A model generated the notes under the pieces. The model saw only the letters and a program-made list of their open reading frames with translations, made no database searches and had not been told where the DNA came from. A stretch of DNA of 64,000 nucleotides from NCBI GenBank assembly GCA_963817015.1, contig CAWFMV010000019.1, forward strand, positions 124,001 to 188,000, given 5' to 3'. The position numbers were made by a program, and so were the translations under genes. Each line of letters starts with the position of its first letter. The first letter of the stretch is position 1. This DNA comes from VAZQ01 sp963817015 (GTDB taxonomy: Bacteria; Pseudomonadota; Alphaproteobacteria; Rhizobiales; Xanthobacteraceae). Positions 31,208 to 41,142 of the stretch are shown here, piece after piece.

Positions 31208-31831
31208 TGAACAAAGGTGTCGCAATTTTGCTCCGCAGCTCTGTTTGACGGCAACCTTGTCGATCGCGCTGCATCGACGCACCTGCACAGCCGCAGGTCG
31301 CCGCCGGCGACCTGCGCCCCATCACCGACTTTGCCGGCATTGCCGATCGCAACGCGCGCGCGCGATCGCGCTGTTTCAAGAAGCCGGCAAGGTGCTGCAG
31401 CATCCGCGCTGCGTGAACTGCCATCCCGCCGGCGACAGCCCGCGCCAGACCGATCAGCGCCGGCCGCACCAGCCACTGGTCGTGCGCGGCGCCGACGGTC
31501 ATGGCGCCCCGACGCTTGCGTGCAACACCTGCCACGGACCGGCGAACTTCGATCCGGCGCGTGTGCCCGGCCATCCGGAGTGGCATCTCGCGCCGCTCGC
31601 GATGGCGTGGGAAGGCCGCTCGCTCGGGCAGATCTGCGAGCAGATCAAGGACCGCGCCCGCAACGGCGATCGCGACATGGCGGCGCTGCTGCATCACCTC
31701 GGCGAGGACACGCTCGTCGGATGGGCGTGGACGCCCGGGTTCGGGCGACGCCTGCACCCGGCACACAAGCTCGTTTTGGCGAGATCATGCGCGCCTGGGC
31801 GGACGCCGGCGCGGCCTGCCCGGCGCCGTAA
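31207..31831 (+). CDS. Exported dihaem cytochrome c-like protein (frameshifted)
   Basis: It begins MNKGVAILLRSS, overlapping the molybdenum subunit stop. After shifts in the leader, one frame reads FQEAGKVLQHPRCVNCHPAG and then APTLACNTCHGPANFDPA, two CxxCH haem-binding sites. It continues AMAWEGRSLGQICEQIKDRA, and after a last shift near 31755 ends EIMRAWADAGAACPAP. Such cytochromes accompany IorB-type hydroxylases and take their electrons in the periplasm. The corrected length is about 207 aa. Confidence 0.8.
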
Positions 31832-31894
31832 GAGAAAATTGCGTCCTTGTTGACGCGCTGATTGGTGTTAGTGCGGTAGCTGCCCTCGGGCCAC

Positions 31895-32709
31895 ATGCAA
31901 ATCGCAAGCAACGGATCGACTTTCCACTGCCGCATCGATGGCGGGAGCGGCCCTGGGTGATGCTCGCTCATGGGCTCGCGACCGACCTGACGATGTGGGA
32001 TGAGCTGACGTATGCGCTGAAAGATCGCTACCGCGTGCTGCGCTATGACGCGCGCGGCCATGGCGGCTCATCGGCGACGCAAGGCGACTACTCGCTCGAC
32101 ATGCTGGTCGCCGATGCGGTCGGCATTCTCGACATGCTCGGCATCGCGCAATGCCATTTCGGCGGGCTCTCCATGGGCGGCATGGTCACGCTCGGCATGC
32201 TGCTCGATCATCCGACGCGGATCACCAGCGCCGTCATCGCGGATTCACGTCACACCACGACGCCGGAGTTCACCACGGCCTGGCATGCGCGTGCCGAGGA
32301 GGTGCGGCAAGGCGGCATCGAGGCGGTGGTCGCCTCAACGGTGCGCCGCTGGTCGAGCGAAGGTCTGGCCGAACGCAATCCGGCGGTGATCGCGCGCATG
32401 GAGACGATGATCCGGCACACCTCGGACCTCGGCTATTGCGGCTGCGCGGCCGCGCTGGCGCGGCTCAACTATGGCCACCGGCTTGGCGAGATCGATCGTC
32501 CGGCGCTCCTCATCTGCGGCAGCGAGGATCACGGCGCGCCGCCGGAGAACACGCGGCAGATGCACGCCGCCATCAAGGGCTCGCGCTTCCTCGCGATCGA
32601 GCAGGCCGGCCACATCTCGAACATCGAGCATCCCGAGATCTTCAACGATGCGGTCGTGCGTTTCCTGGGCGATGTCGAGCGCGGCGATAATCCGGCTGCC
32701 ACATTGTAA
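31895..32709 (+). CDS. Alpha/beta hydrolase, 3-oxoadipate enol-lactonase (PcaD)-like (one frameshift)
   Basis: ATG 31895 gives MQIASNGSTFHCRIDGGSG. The frame then breaks at a run of C near 31952; one added C gives GSGPWVMLAHGLATDLTMW. The body is PcaD-like: VLRYDARGHGGSSATQGDYS, nucleophile elbow HFGGLSMGGMVTLGML, acid LLICGSEDHGAPPE and histidine IEQAGHISNIEHPEIF. The length is about 271 aa and it is cytoplasmic. PcaD opens beta-ketoadipate enol-lactone, but the true substrate here is unknown. It lies 63 bp after the cytochrome gene. Confidence 0.87.
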
Positions 32710-32825
32710 ACGGCGCCGATCCTGCTTTTGACAGGCCTGCGGACAAGCTAAGCTCACTCTGAAGCGGCACCGGCCGAAGCGTCATGCACGCCGCGTGCAA
32801 TAAAGTGCCGATAAGGGAGGAGCCA

Positions 32826-33702
32826 ATGACCACACAGCATCCGCTGTCATACCTCGCGCTCGCCATTGCGGCTTCTGTCATGAGCCTCGCCACGGCCGCC
32901 CACGCCGTCGAGCTCGATCCGGCGGCTGTGTCGCGTTGTGACACCTGAGCAGTTCAAATGGCGAGACCCGACCGACCGGGTGGCCACCAACCAGGTCAAT
33001 CTCCATGGCGATCCGAGTAAGGCCGGTGAGCTCTACATCTACATCAACAAGTTCAAGCCTGGCCGCTTCGGCAATCCGCACTATCATCCCAACGACCGCT
33101 TCATCACCGTGATCGACGGCGCCTCATGGCATGGCACCGGACCGGTGGTGGACGTCGCGCACGCCCATCGCGTTCCGAAGGGAACGTTCATGATCGATCA
33201 TGCCTCGAAGGTCCATTGGGGCGGCAACAAGGAGGAAGGCGGCTCCTACCTGATCGCCGGCATCGGCCCTGGAGGCAGCGTCGAAGTCCCGAAGAGCAGC
33301 GGCCCGTGGGCGGGAGGCGATCCCTCGGCCGCGACCGTTGTGCTCCCCGACCAGATCCCGTGGCAGGAGCATGGCGTTTTCCGGCTGGCGAACCTGGCCG
33401 GCGATCCGGACAAACGCGGGGTCTTTGTGCAGATGCTGATGTTGCCCAAGGGCGGCGCCGGCTTCAGCCGACCGCATGTTCATACGGTGCCGCTCTACAC
33501 CATGGTGCTGTCCGGCACCTGGTGGGTCGGCACCGGCGACAAGTTCGATCCCGACAATCTCACGGTCCCGATCAAGCCGGGCTCGTTTGTCACGCACTTT
33601 GGCAATCGCGTGCATTGGGACGGTGCCAAGGATGAGGACGTGACGCTTCTGATCATCGGCGAAGGCCCGGTGACGACCGCGCGCGTGGAGGAGACGAGAT
33701 AA
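32826..33702 (+). CDS. Exported bicupin protein (one frameshift)
   Basis: ATG 32826 follows GGGAGGAG. The signal peptide is YLALAIAASVMSLATAAHA. An extra T at 32936-32937 breaks the frame; without it AAVSRVTPEQFKWRDPTD is continuous. Two cupin domains follow. The first has the metal-site pattern GNPHYHPNDRFITVIDGASW and the second SRPHVHTVPLYTMVLSGTWW with VTHFGNRVHWDGAKDED. Each has HxH and a later His, consistent with metal binding. About 291 aa. The activity is unknown. It is the first of several exported proteins in a catabolic region. Confidence 0.85.
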
Positions 33703-33781
33703 GTCGTCGATCAGGCGCCGCAAAATGCGATGCCCCGGAGGAGGCCCCCGGGGCTTTGGTGTTGTTTGTGCGCCCCACGCT

Positions 33782-33868
33782 CCGTTCATCCCCGCGGAAG
33801 CGGGGATCCAGCCTTGAGATACGGAACAAGGCTGGCTTCTGGGTCCCCGCTTTCGCGGGGACGAACGG
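33782..33868. repeat. REP-like palindromic element, copy 2
   Basis: The left half begins CCGTTCATCCCCGC and the right half ends GGGGACGAACGG; an AGCC/GGCT stem lies inside. In the left arm the small hairpin closes with an A-T pair (ATCCCCGC with GCGGGGAT). In the right arm the same position is G-C (GTCCCCGC with GCGGGGAC). Confidence 0.85.
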
Positions 33869-33894
33869 AGATTGTGGCTGCGTATGTATCCGCC

Positions 33895-34757
33895 TCACTG
33901 CGTCGCCTTGTTGAAATACTTCTGCAGATATTTCGGATCCGGCGGCGGCTGGTCCTTCTGGATCGGCATCACATAGCCGTCGCCATCGAGCAGATAGAGC
34001 TTGTCGCCGATGGTGATCCAGCGATTGTCCTCGGTGCAGTTGTATTCCTCGTAGATCGGGTTGGTGACGCGGCGATAGAACCGGCTCACCGTCCAGGGCC
34101 GCGTCAGCGCGTGGTCGATGGTGGTGATCTCGTCGCGCAGGATGTTGCGGTCGGCCTTGTCGAGATAGAGCTTCTCCTTCACGACCGTCTGGTTGTCCTG
34201 GTGCAGCGGGATGCCGCTCGAATCGAACAGGCGCGGTCCCTGCGTGTAGCGGGTCTCGACCTCGAGCGTGTCGTAGACGCCGTCGTTGTCGGTGTCGGAC
34301 CATTTGCCGATCGAGTAGCCGTTGAAGTTCCGCAGTGCGTCGGCTTCGCCCTTCGGGAAATCGCGTCCGTCGGTGTAGATGCGGCGGAGCGGGCTCATCG
34401 ATTCCGCCAGCATGTAGGTGGTCTTCGGCTTGATGACGACCTCGATCGGTTCGTAGAGGATCATCACGCGCGGCATGCCGACCGGGCCGCAGATGCCCTT
34501 GATGTCGAAGAACGTGCCGGCGCGCTGCCCTTGGCGAGGTTCGACTGATAGACCGCCTGGTATTCGGGCGTGAGCGGCGCCTCCTGCCGCGGTCCGGGCG
34601 GCTTGCTCGGGTCCCATGCGCCGACCGGGCTGCCGCGGCCCCACAGGCCGTCCCAGTCCTCCGGCATCTTCTTGGTGTCCTGGGCGCTTGCACTTGCGCC
34701 CATGCACAGCGTCGCGGCCAGCATCGCGGCGCCGACGATCGAGCTTCGTTGCAGCAT
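33895..34757 (-). CDS. Exported protein with DxDxDG loop, paralog 1 (one frameshift)
   Basis: A signal peptide ends MGASASAQDTKK. A conserved N-part reads WDPSKPPGPRQEAPLTPEYQ, then a frameshift near 34530 joins it to FDIKGICGPVGMPRVMILYE. Hallmarks are SPLRRIYTDGRDFPKGEADA, YSIGKWSDTDNDGVYDTLEV, LDKADRNILRDEITTIDHAL and ALTRPWTVSRFY. The GRDFP...YSIGKW...TRPW pattern recalls a large group of uncharacterised secreted proteins of Sphingomonads and Bradyrhizobia. DTDNDGVYD looks like a calcium-binding loop. It is 43% or more like the protein at 38087 by eye only. It lies 40 bp after an amidohydrolase in the same direction, so the two are probably co-transcribed. Confidence 0.78.
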
Positions 34758-34797
34758 GTGTGTCCTCCTGTCTCAGGCTTCTCGCGCAACCATGCGC

Positions 34798-36142
34798 TCA
34801 ACGGCTGATCTCGTTGCGCATCACCATTCCGCCCTTCATCACGAACTGCACGCGGCTCATCAGGCCAAGGTCCGCGAGCGGATTGCCAGGCACCGCGATG
34901 ATATCGGCGAACTTGCCCTTCTCGATCGTGCCGATGTGCTTTTCCCAGTCGTAGTTCAGCATGCGGGCGGCGGGCAGATAGGCGGTCTGCAGCGATTGCG
35001 CCGGGCTCAGGCCCCACTTGGCGTAGTAGTTGAACTGGCCGGCCTGCTTGCCGTGCGGGATCGACACGGAGGTGGCGCCGCTGCCGAACACGATCGGAAT
35101 GCCGGCCGCAACCGCCCGCCGCACGGCCTGCTCCAGAAGCTTGAGGCGGGAATTGCGGCCGCCGGTTTCCCGCAGGTCGGCCTGCTCGAGCGCCACCAGA
35201 TCGTCGACCGTCGGCACGAACGGCAGCTTCTTCTCCAGCATGACCTTGACGTCCGCATCGTCGAGCTCGAGCAGATGATTGGGCGCGTCGACGCCGGCAT
35301 TGATGCAGCTGTGCATGCCTTCGCCGCCATAGGTATGGCATGCGACCTTGAGGCCAAGCCGGTGCGCCTCATCCACAATGGCGTTGACCTCTTCGGGCGT
35401 CAGCGACGGACTGTTGACCAGCGTCGCGTCCGGCTTCCACATGTGCTCGGTGCCGGCGAAGTCCTGCGTGGTGTAGATCTTGATGTAGTCGACGCCATGC
35501 AGCTTCGCCTCGCGCACGGCCGAGCGCGCGAGCCACGGCCCGTTGACGTTCTTGTTTTCGGTATAGCCCTCGTAGGTGCGCACCGACTGATTGTCGGGAT
35601 AGTAGTTGGTGGCGCGCGGATTGAGCGACTGGCCGACCACCTGCATGCGCGGGCCGCGCACGCTGCCGTTGTTGATCGCGTCGCGCAGGTCGACCGTGTA
35701 GAAGGAGCCGCGCGAATCCATGTCGAGCACGGTGGTGAAGCCGACATCGAGATCGATCTGCGCGTTGGCCAGCGCGCGCAAGCGCGCGCGCCGCCAGGCT
35801 TGCGGCATTGCCGCCGGTGTTCACGTGCACATGCGCGTCGATCATGCCGGGCATCATGGTGGCGGCGCCGAGATCGATCACGCGCGCGCCTTCCGGAATC
35901 TGCACGTTGGCGCCGACGTCGGTGATACGGTCGCCTTTGATCAGCACCACCGCATTGCTCACCAGCGTGCCGGCCTTCGCATCGAACATCGAGGCGGCTC
36001 TGATGGCGACGACCTGATCCTTCGGCGCGAAGTATTTGCCGTTGGCTTGGGCCAACACGGGCGAGCTTGTGACGATACTTGTCGCGCTACCGGCAACGAT
36101 GGCGGAGACGAGCACGCCGAAGAGCTTGGCTTGCCGACGCAT
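34798..36142 (-). CDS. Exported amidohydrolase, imidazolonepropionase/prolidase-like, paralog 1 (one frameshift)
   Basis: ATG 36142 follows GGGAGG. A signal peptide ends SSPVLAQANG. The cyclic-amidohydrolase barrel shows PGMIDAHVHVNTGG (HxH metal pair), DYIKIYTTQDF with the Lys, LGLKVACHTYGGEG (His) and APNHLLELDD (His). A frameshift near 35805 separates the N-terminal part from DVGFTTVLDMDSRGSFYTVD. The strand-8 segment reads GSGATSVSIPHG. The usual metal-binding Asp there is Thr, unlike paralog 2 at 36.5 kb. Relatives include ochratoxin- and dipeptide-hydrolysing enzymes. The substrate is unknown. Confidence 0.87.
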
Positions 36143-36289
36143 GGGAACCTCCCTTTGCAATTGTTTTTGACGACGCCCCGCACATCCTACACCAATATCG
36201 TCGACGGGCGGGAGACCGCTCGCAATTGTTCCGGCAGCCCGAGTGTGGAAACCGAATAATTTTGCCGTAACTGCTCTGCCCTATCGGTT

Positions 36290-36396
36290 GTCGTCCCCGC
36301 GAAGGCGGGGACCCATAACCACAAAGGCTGCAGTTATCGCTGACCATGCCACATCGCTTCGCTGCGGAGTATGGGTCCCCGCCTTCGCGGGGACGA
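36290..36396. repeat. REP-like palindromic element, copy 3
   Basis: Perfect 28-base arms at 36290-36317 and 36369-36396, each a small hairpin (TCCCCGC with GCGGGGA). It lies in the divergent gap (36143-36546) between the two amidohydrolase genes. The rest of this gap has no ORF I can support; promoters of both genes must lie here. Confidence 0.9.
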
Positions 36397-36546
36397 CAGC
36401 GAGGAGTCACACTCCACATCTCCTTGTGCGAGGACTTGGTGGAAGTCTGACAGCGATCGTGTATAGTTCGCGTAACCTGGCGGCCGCTGGCTCGCCGGGC
36501 TCGAATGCAAGAATTCTAAGAATTCAAAAATGAGGGAGGAGTTCCG

Positions 36547-37942
36547 ATGCGATACACAGCCGCGTTGAAATCGACCGCAATTGGCATTGGGTGTTTCGAC
36601 TGCGCTTGCGACGCGCGGTGTGGGCGCAGGAAGGCGGAGCGGCCGGCCCCTGGCGGGGAGCCGGAGCGAAGCCTTGCTTCGGGCCTGAAGGCGGCTCCTT
36701 TCAATGCCCGGCGCCCGCCGGCGTCGGTGGCGATCCGCGCCGGCCGCCTGTTCGACAGCGCAAGCGGCCAGATGCTGACCAACCAGGTGGTGGTGCTGCA
36801 GGGCGACCGCATCAGCGAGGTCGGGTCCGCCGCGCAGGTGAAAATTCCCAGCGGATGCGCAGGTGATCGATCTCAGCCAGGCCACCGTGCTGCCCGGCCT
36901 GATCGACGCGCACACCCATATGTTCAACCCGCCCAAGGCCGGCATGTCGCGCGAGACCTCGACCCTGATCGCGATCCACAATCTGCAGGCCGACCTGCGG
37001 GCCGGCTTCACCAGCGCGCGCGACATGAGCTCGCACGGCAACGGCTATGCCGATGTCGATATGCGCAACGCCATCAACGAAGGCCGCATCGACGGCCCGC
37101 GGTTCAAAGTGTCGGGGCGCGGCATCGTCTGGGGCCCGGCCGTCGCCGCCAACGTCCCGGTCAATCCGCTGGCAAGCAACCGGATCAGCACGGCCGAGGA
37201 AGGGCGCGCGGCGGTGCGCGAGCACGTCGAGCGTGGCGCCGACTGGATCAAGCTGTTCCCGGGCGGCGCCTATTCCTTCACGCCGACCGGCGACGTCAAC
37301 TATGTGACGACCTATCCGTTGGCCGTGCTGCAGGCGATGATCGACGAGGCCCATCGCCTCGGCAAGAAGACCGGCTGCCATGTGTTCGGCGGCGAGGGAC
37401 TGAAGAACACCATCGCGGCCGGCTGCGACACGGTCGAGCACGCCTTCGGCCTCACCCAGGAGCAGGCCGACATGATCGTGGCCAAGAAGCTCGCCTACGA
37501 TCCGACGCTGCAGCGCTACACCGAGCCCTATATGGACGACAACGACAACAAGAACACCGGCGGCAAGTACCGGATGATCCCGATCTTCGAGAAGGCGGTT
37601 ACCATGGCGGCAGCCACCAAGGGCATGAAGATCATGGTGGGCAGCGGCGTCGACGGCTCGACCTTCCCGCATGGCACGCAGGCGCTCGAGATCGTGGCGC
37701 TGGTCAAGCAGGCGCACATGACGCCGGCCGCCGCGATCCAGGCCGCGACCGTCAACAATGCGGAGGTGCTGGGAATGGAGGAACAGGTCGGCTCGATCGA
37801 GAAGGGCAAGCTCGCCGACCTGGTCGCGGTGTCCGGCGATCCGCTCGCCGACATCACCGAGCTCACGCGCGTGAAGTTCGTGATGAAAGGCGGCAAGGTC
37901 ATCCGCAACGAGCTGACGCTGAGCACGGTGGGCTCGCGCTAG
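36547..37942 (+). CDS. Exported amidohydrolase, paralog 2 (frameshifts in N-terminal part)
   Basis: ATG 36547 follows GGGAGGAG. The leader shifts frame near 36595 and again near 36855. From there the barrel is intact: VLPGLIDAHTHMFNPPKAGM (HxH), AGFTSARDMSSHGNGYADVD, GADWIKLFPGGAY (Lys), GKKTGCHVFGGEG (His), CDTVEHAFGL (His) and GSGVDGSTFPHGTQALEI, where the metal-binding Asp is present. The C-terminal strand reads GSIEKGKLADLVAVSGDPLA. It is divergent from paralog 1. The combined evidence supports an active exported metal-dependent hydrolase. Confidence 0.88.
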
Positions 37943-37978
37943 AGGATGTTCCGATGAAGTTGAATCGCGGCATCTCAA

Positions 37979-38061
37979 CCGTTCGTCCCCGCGCAAGCGG
38001 GGACCCAGATTGAGCAATTGGCGCAAGCGGCCTGGGTTCCCGCTTGCGCGGGAACGAACGG
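37979..38061. repeat. REP-like palindromic element, copy 4 with compensatory change
   Basis: Arms at 37979-38008 and 38032-38061 are reverse complements except for two positions. Both differences are in the right arm, which reads GTTCCCGC...GCGGGAAC instead of GTCCCCGC...GCGGGGAC. The two changes pair with each other, so the small hairpin inside that arm is kept. Confidence 0.9.
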
Positions 38062-38086
38062 CCAGTGTCGTGCAGGGAGGACGATC

Positions 38087-38934
38087 ATGCCTCGCAGGTC
38101 CGCGCTACTCACGCTTGCGCTGCTCATCGCGATGACAATAACGGACGCCGCGGCGCAGACGCAGAATGCGGCGCAATACCCGGACTGGAGCGGCCAGCGC
38201 CGCCGCGCTGAAACCGGTCCGCCGCGCTACAACTCAACCAAGCCCTCCGGCCGCGGCCAGCAGGCGCCGCTGACCGAGGAATATCGCGCCGTCCACGAAG
38301 CCAGCATGGCGGATCAGGCCGCCGGCGGACAGGGCGCCGACACCACCGCGCGCTGTCTGCCGCTGGGCATGCCGCGCGCGATGACCACGATCTTTCCGCT
38401 CGAGTTCATCATCACGCCCAATATCACCTACGTGCTGTTCGAGAACTCGAACGGCCTTCCGCGCCGCATCTATACGGATGGGCGCGATTTCCCAAGGACG
38501 ACGAGCCGACCTTCGTCGGCTATTCCATCGGCAAGTGGAGCGACACCGACGGCGACGGCCGCTACGACACGCTCGAGGTCGAGACCCGGAACCTGCGCGG
38601 CCCGCACACCTATGACAACAGCGGCATTCCCTTCCACAAGGACAACCTGACTGTCATCAAGGAGAAATTCTATCTCGACAAGGCGAAGCCGGACGACCTG
38701 GTCAACGAGATCACGACCATCGACCCGGCGCTGACGCGCCCCTGGTCGACGACGAAGCGCTACCGGCTCGAGCGCGAGAAGGTGATCTGGTCCGAGAACG
38801 CCTGCACGGAAGGCAACAACCACGTCTTTGTCGGCACCGAGAATTACATGATCAGCGGCGACGGCTATCTGATGCCAGCGCGCAAGGATCAGCCGCCGCC
38901 GGATACACGCTACTTCAAGCCGGTGGCGCGGTAG
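38087..38934 (+). CDS. Exported protein with DxDxDG loop, paralog 2 (one frameshift)
   Basis: ATG 38087 follows GGGAGG. The signal peptide is LLTLALLIAMTITDAAAQTQ. It shares the layout of the protein at 33895: SGRGQQAPLTEEYRAVHEAS, CLPLGMPRAMTTIFPLEFII, LPRRIYTDGRDFP, then after a frameshift YSIGKWSDTDGDGRYDTLEV, LTVIKEKFYLDKAKPDDLVN and ALTRPWSTTKRYRLEREK. One missing C near 38496 (CCC for CCCC) explains the shift. The DTDGDGRYD loop is again calcium-site-like. It follows amidohydrolase paralog 2, as its relative follows paralog 1. Confidence 0.78.
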
Positions 38935-38966
38935 TACAAGCGAACACATCAATCAGGAGGAATTCA

Positions 38967-40088
38967 ATGCGCATCAATCTGTCGCTCAAGATGGCCCTTG
39001 GCCTTACCGGCGTTGATCATCAGCCTGCAGGGCGCTGCCGCGCAGACACGCACGACGCTCGACATTTACGTGGTCGACGTCGAGGGCGGCAATGCGACGC
39101 TGTTCGTGCCGCCGTCGGGCGAAGCGGTGCTGATCGATTCCGGCAATGTCGGGCCGGCGGCCGCGCGCGACGCCGATCGCATCATGGCGGCGGTCAAGGA
39201 TGCCGGTCTGACGCAGATCGATCATCTGATCACGACGCATTGGCACAACGATCATTTCGGCGCGCATGGCGGAGCTCGCCAAGCGCATTCCGATCCGCCA
39301 CTTCGTCGATCACGGACCGACCGTGCAGCCCAATCCGATCATCGACGAGTTCCTCGGCAAGACCTATCCGGAGCTCTATGGCAAGGCGAAGCGCACGATC
39401 GCGAAGCCGGGCGACACCATTGCGGTCGCCGGCCTCGACTGGCGCATCGTCACCTCGGCGGGTGAAGCGATCAAGACAGCGCTGCCGGGGGCGGGAGCGC
39501 GCCAATCCGTCCTGCGCCAGCCACAAGCCGAAGGACAACGATCCGACCGAGAATGCGCAGTCGGTCGGCAGCGTCATCACGTTCGGAAAATTCCGCACCG
39601 TTCATCTGGGCGACCTGACCTGGAACAAGGAATTCGACCTGATGTGCCCGATGAACCGGATCGGCACCGCCGACCTGTTCGTCGTGTCGCATCACGGCCA
39701 GCCGATCTCCAACGCTGAAGTTCTGGTGCACGGGATCCGCGCACGCGTCGCCATCATGAACAATGGCACCCGCAAGGGCGGCCAGCCCGACGCCATGAAG
39801 GTGCTCTACTCCTCGCCCGGCCTCGAGGATCTCTGGCAGATCCATTTCTCACAGCTCAGCGGCCAGGAATACACGGTGCCCGGAATGTTCATCGCCAACC
39901 TGACCGACGAGCCGCTGTCGGCGATGCCGGTTGCTCCGATCGCGGCTCCTGCGCCTGGCCCGAACGCGCCGCCGCCGCCCGCCCACAACGGGCCTGCGTT
40001 CTACATCAAGGTGTCGGCGCAACAGGACGGCACGTTCACCGTCACCAATGGCAGGAACGGGTTTGCCAAGACCTACGCGGCGCGCTGA
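38967..40088 (+). CDS. Exported metallo-beta-lactamase-fold hydrolase (frameshifted)
   Basis: ATG 38967 follows CAGGAGG. After one shift in the leader (ALIISLQGAAAQTRTTLD) the fold is clear: LDIYVVDVEGGNATLFVPPS, VLIDSGNVGP, and the metal site LITTHWHNDHFGAHG (HxHxDH). Two more shifts (near 39265 and 39500) lead to TFGKFRTVHLGDLTWNKE and ADLFVVSHHGQPISNAEVLV. It resembles the ComEC-associated, competence-type MBL group. A Pro-rich linker and a small C-terminal domain follow. About 373 aa, periplasmic. The substrate is unknown. Confidence 0.85.
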   Translation: MRINLSLKMALGLTGVDHQPAGRCRADTHDARHLRGRRRGRQCDAVRAAVGRSGADRFRQCRAGGRARRRSHHGGGQGCRSDADRSSDHDALAQRSFRRAWRSSPSAFRSATSSITDRPCSPIRSSTSSSARPIRSSMARRSARSRSRATPLRSPASTGASSPRRVKRSRQRCRGRERANPSCASHKPKDNDPTENAQSVGSVITFGKFRTVHLGDLTWNKEFDLMCPMNRIGTADLFVVSHHGQPISNAEVLVHGIRARVAIMNNGTRKGGQPDAMKVLYSSPGLEDLWQIHFSQLSGQEYTVPGMFIANLTDEPLSAMPVAPIAAPAPGPNAPPPPAHNGPAFYIKVSAQQDGTFTVTNGRNGFAKTYAAR

Positions 40089-40233
40089 CACGGCGATCTT
40101 GTGCGGGCGGCCAGCCGCGCGGGCTGCCCGGGCGCCTACCAATGCCCGTGTGCATGGCCGCCCAGCGCCGCGCGCGATTGCGGCTGAGCATTGCGGAAAT
40201 AGATCGCGGTCAGTCACATTGCGGAACTGACCC

Positions 40234-41031
40234 ATGCAGATCGATCTTCACGGAAAACGGGCCATCGTCACCGGCTCGACCGCCGGGCATTGGCTTTGCC
40301 ATCGCGCGCGGGCTTGCAGAAGCAGGCGCGGCAGTCGTCCTCAACGGGCGCAGCGAACAATCGGTCGAGGCCGCCAGGAAGCGCCTGATGCAGGCACTGC
40401 CGCAGGCGAAGGTCGAGGCCATCGCGGCAGACCTCGGCACGGCGGAGGGTGTCGAGACTTTCATCAAACGCGCGGGCGATGCCGATATCCTGGTCAACAA
40501 TCTCGGCATCTTCGAGCCCAAGCCGTTCGTCGAGATCACGGATGCCGACTGGCATCGCTTCTTCGACATCAATGTGATGAGCGGCGTGCGGCTTTCGCGC
40601 CACTACCTGCCCGGCAATGGTCAAGCGCGACTGGGGCCGCATCGTCTTCATCTCGAGCGAGTCGGGCCTCAACATTCCGGTCGAGATGATCCACTACGGC
40701 ATGACCAAGACCGCCCAGCTTGCGATCTCGCGCGGGCTCGCCGAAATCGGTCGCCGGAACGGGCGTGACCGTGAACGCAGTGCTGCCGGGACCGACACGA
40801 TCGGAAGGCGTGGTCGATTTTCTCGACAAGCTCAATGAGGGCAGCAAGCTCTCGCAGAAGGAGCGGGAGGCAAAGTTGATCGCGGAGGGACGGCCGAGCT
40901 CGATCATCCGCCGCCTGGCGACGCCGGAGGAGGTGGCGAACATGGTGGTCTACGTCTGCTCGCCGCTGGCCTCGGCTACCACCGGCGCGGCGCTGCGGGT
41001 CGATGGCGGCGTGGTGCGCTCGATCGCGTGA
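40234..41031 (+). CDS. Short-chain dehydrogenase/reductase (three frameshifts)
   Basis: From ATG 40234: MQIDLHGKRAIVTGSTAG, then after a shift IGFAIARGLAEAGAAVVLNG. TGxxxGIG is the NAD(P) site. Further motifs are DADILVNNLGIFEPKPFVEI (NNxG), IVFISSESGLNIPVEMIHYG (catalytic Ser) and HYGMTKTAQLAISRGLAE (YxxxK). The C-terminus ends YVCSPLASATTGAALRVDGG. About 265 aa, cytoplasmic, no signal peptide. It lies between exported enzymes and may reduce or oxidise a product they release. The shifts are near 40290, 40615 and 40750. Confidence 0.87.
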
Positions 41032-41142
41032 GGTCGGCACCGAGATCGCGGCATCGCCGACCGCGGATGCTGATTGGCCGCCAACGCAAAACCGACTAAC
41101 CTCTCGATGGGCCGTTACGAGCCGTCATCGGGAGGACATGCC

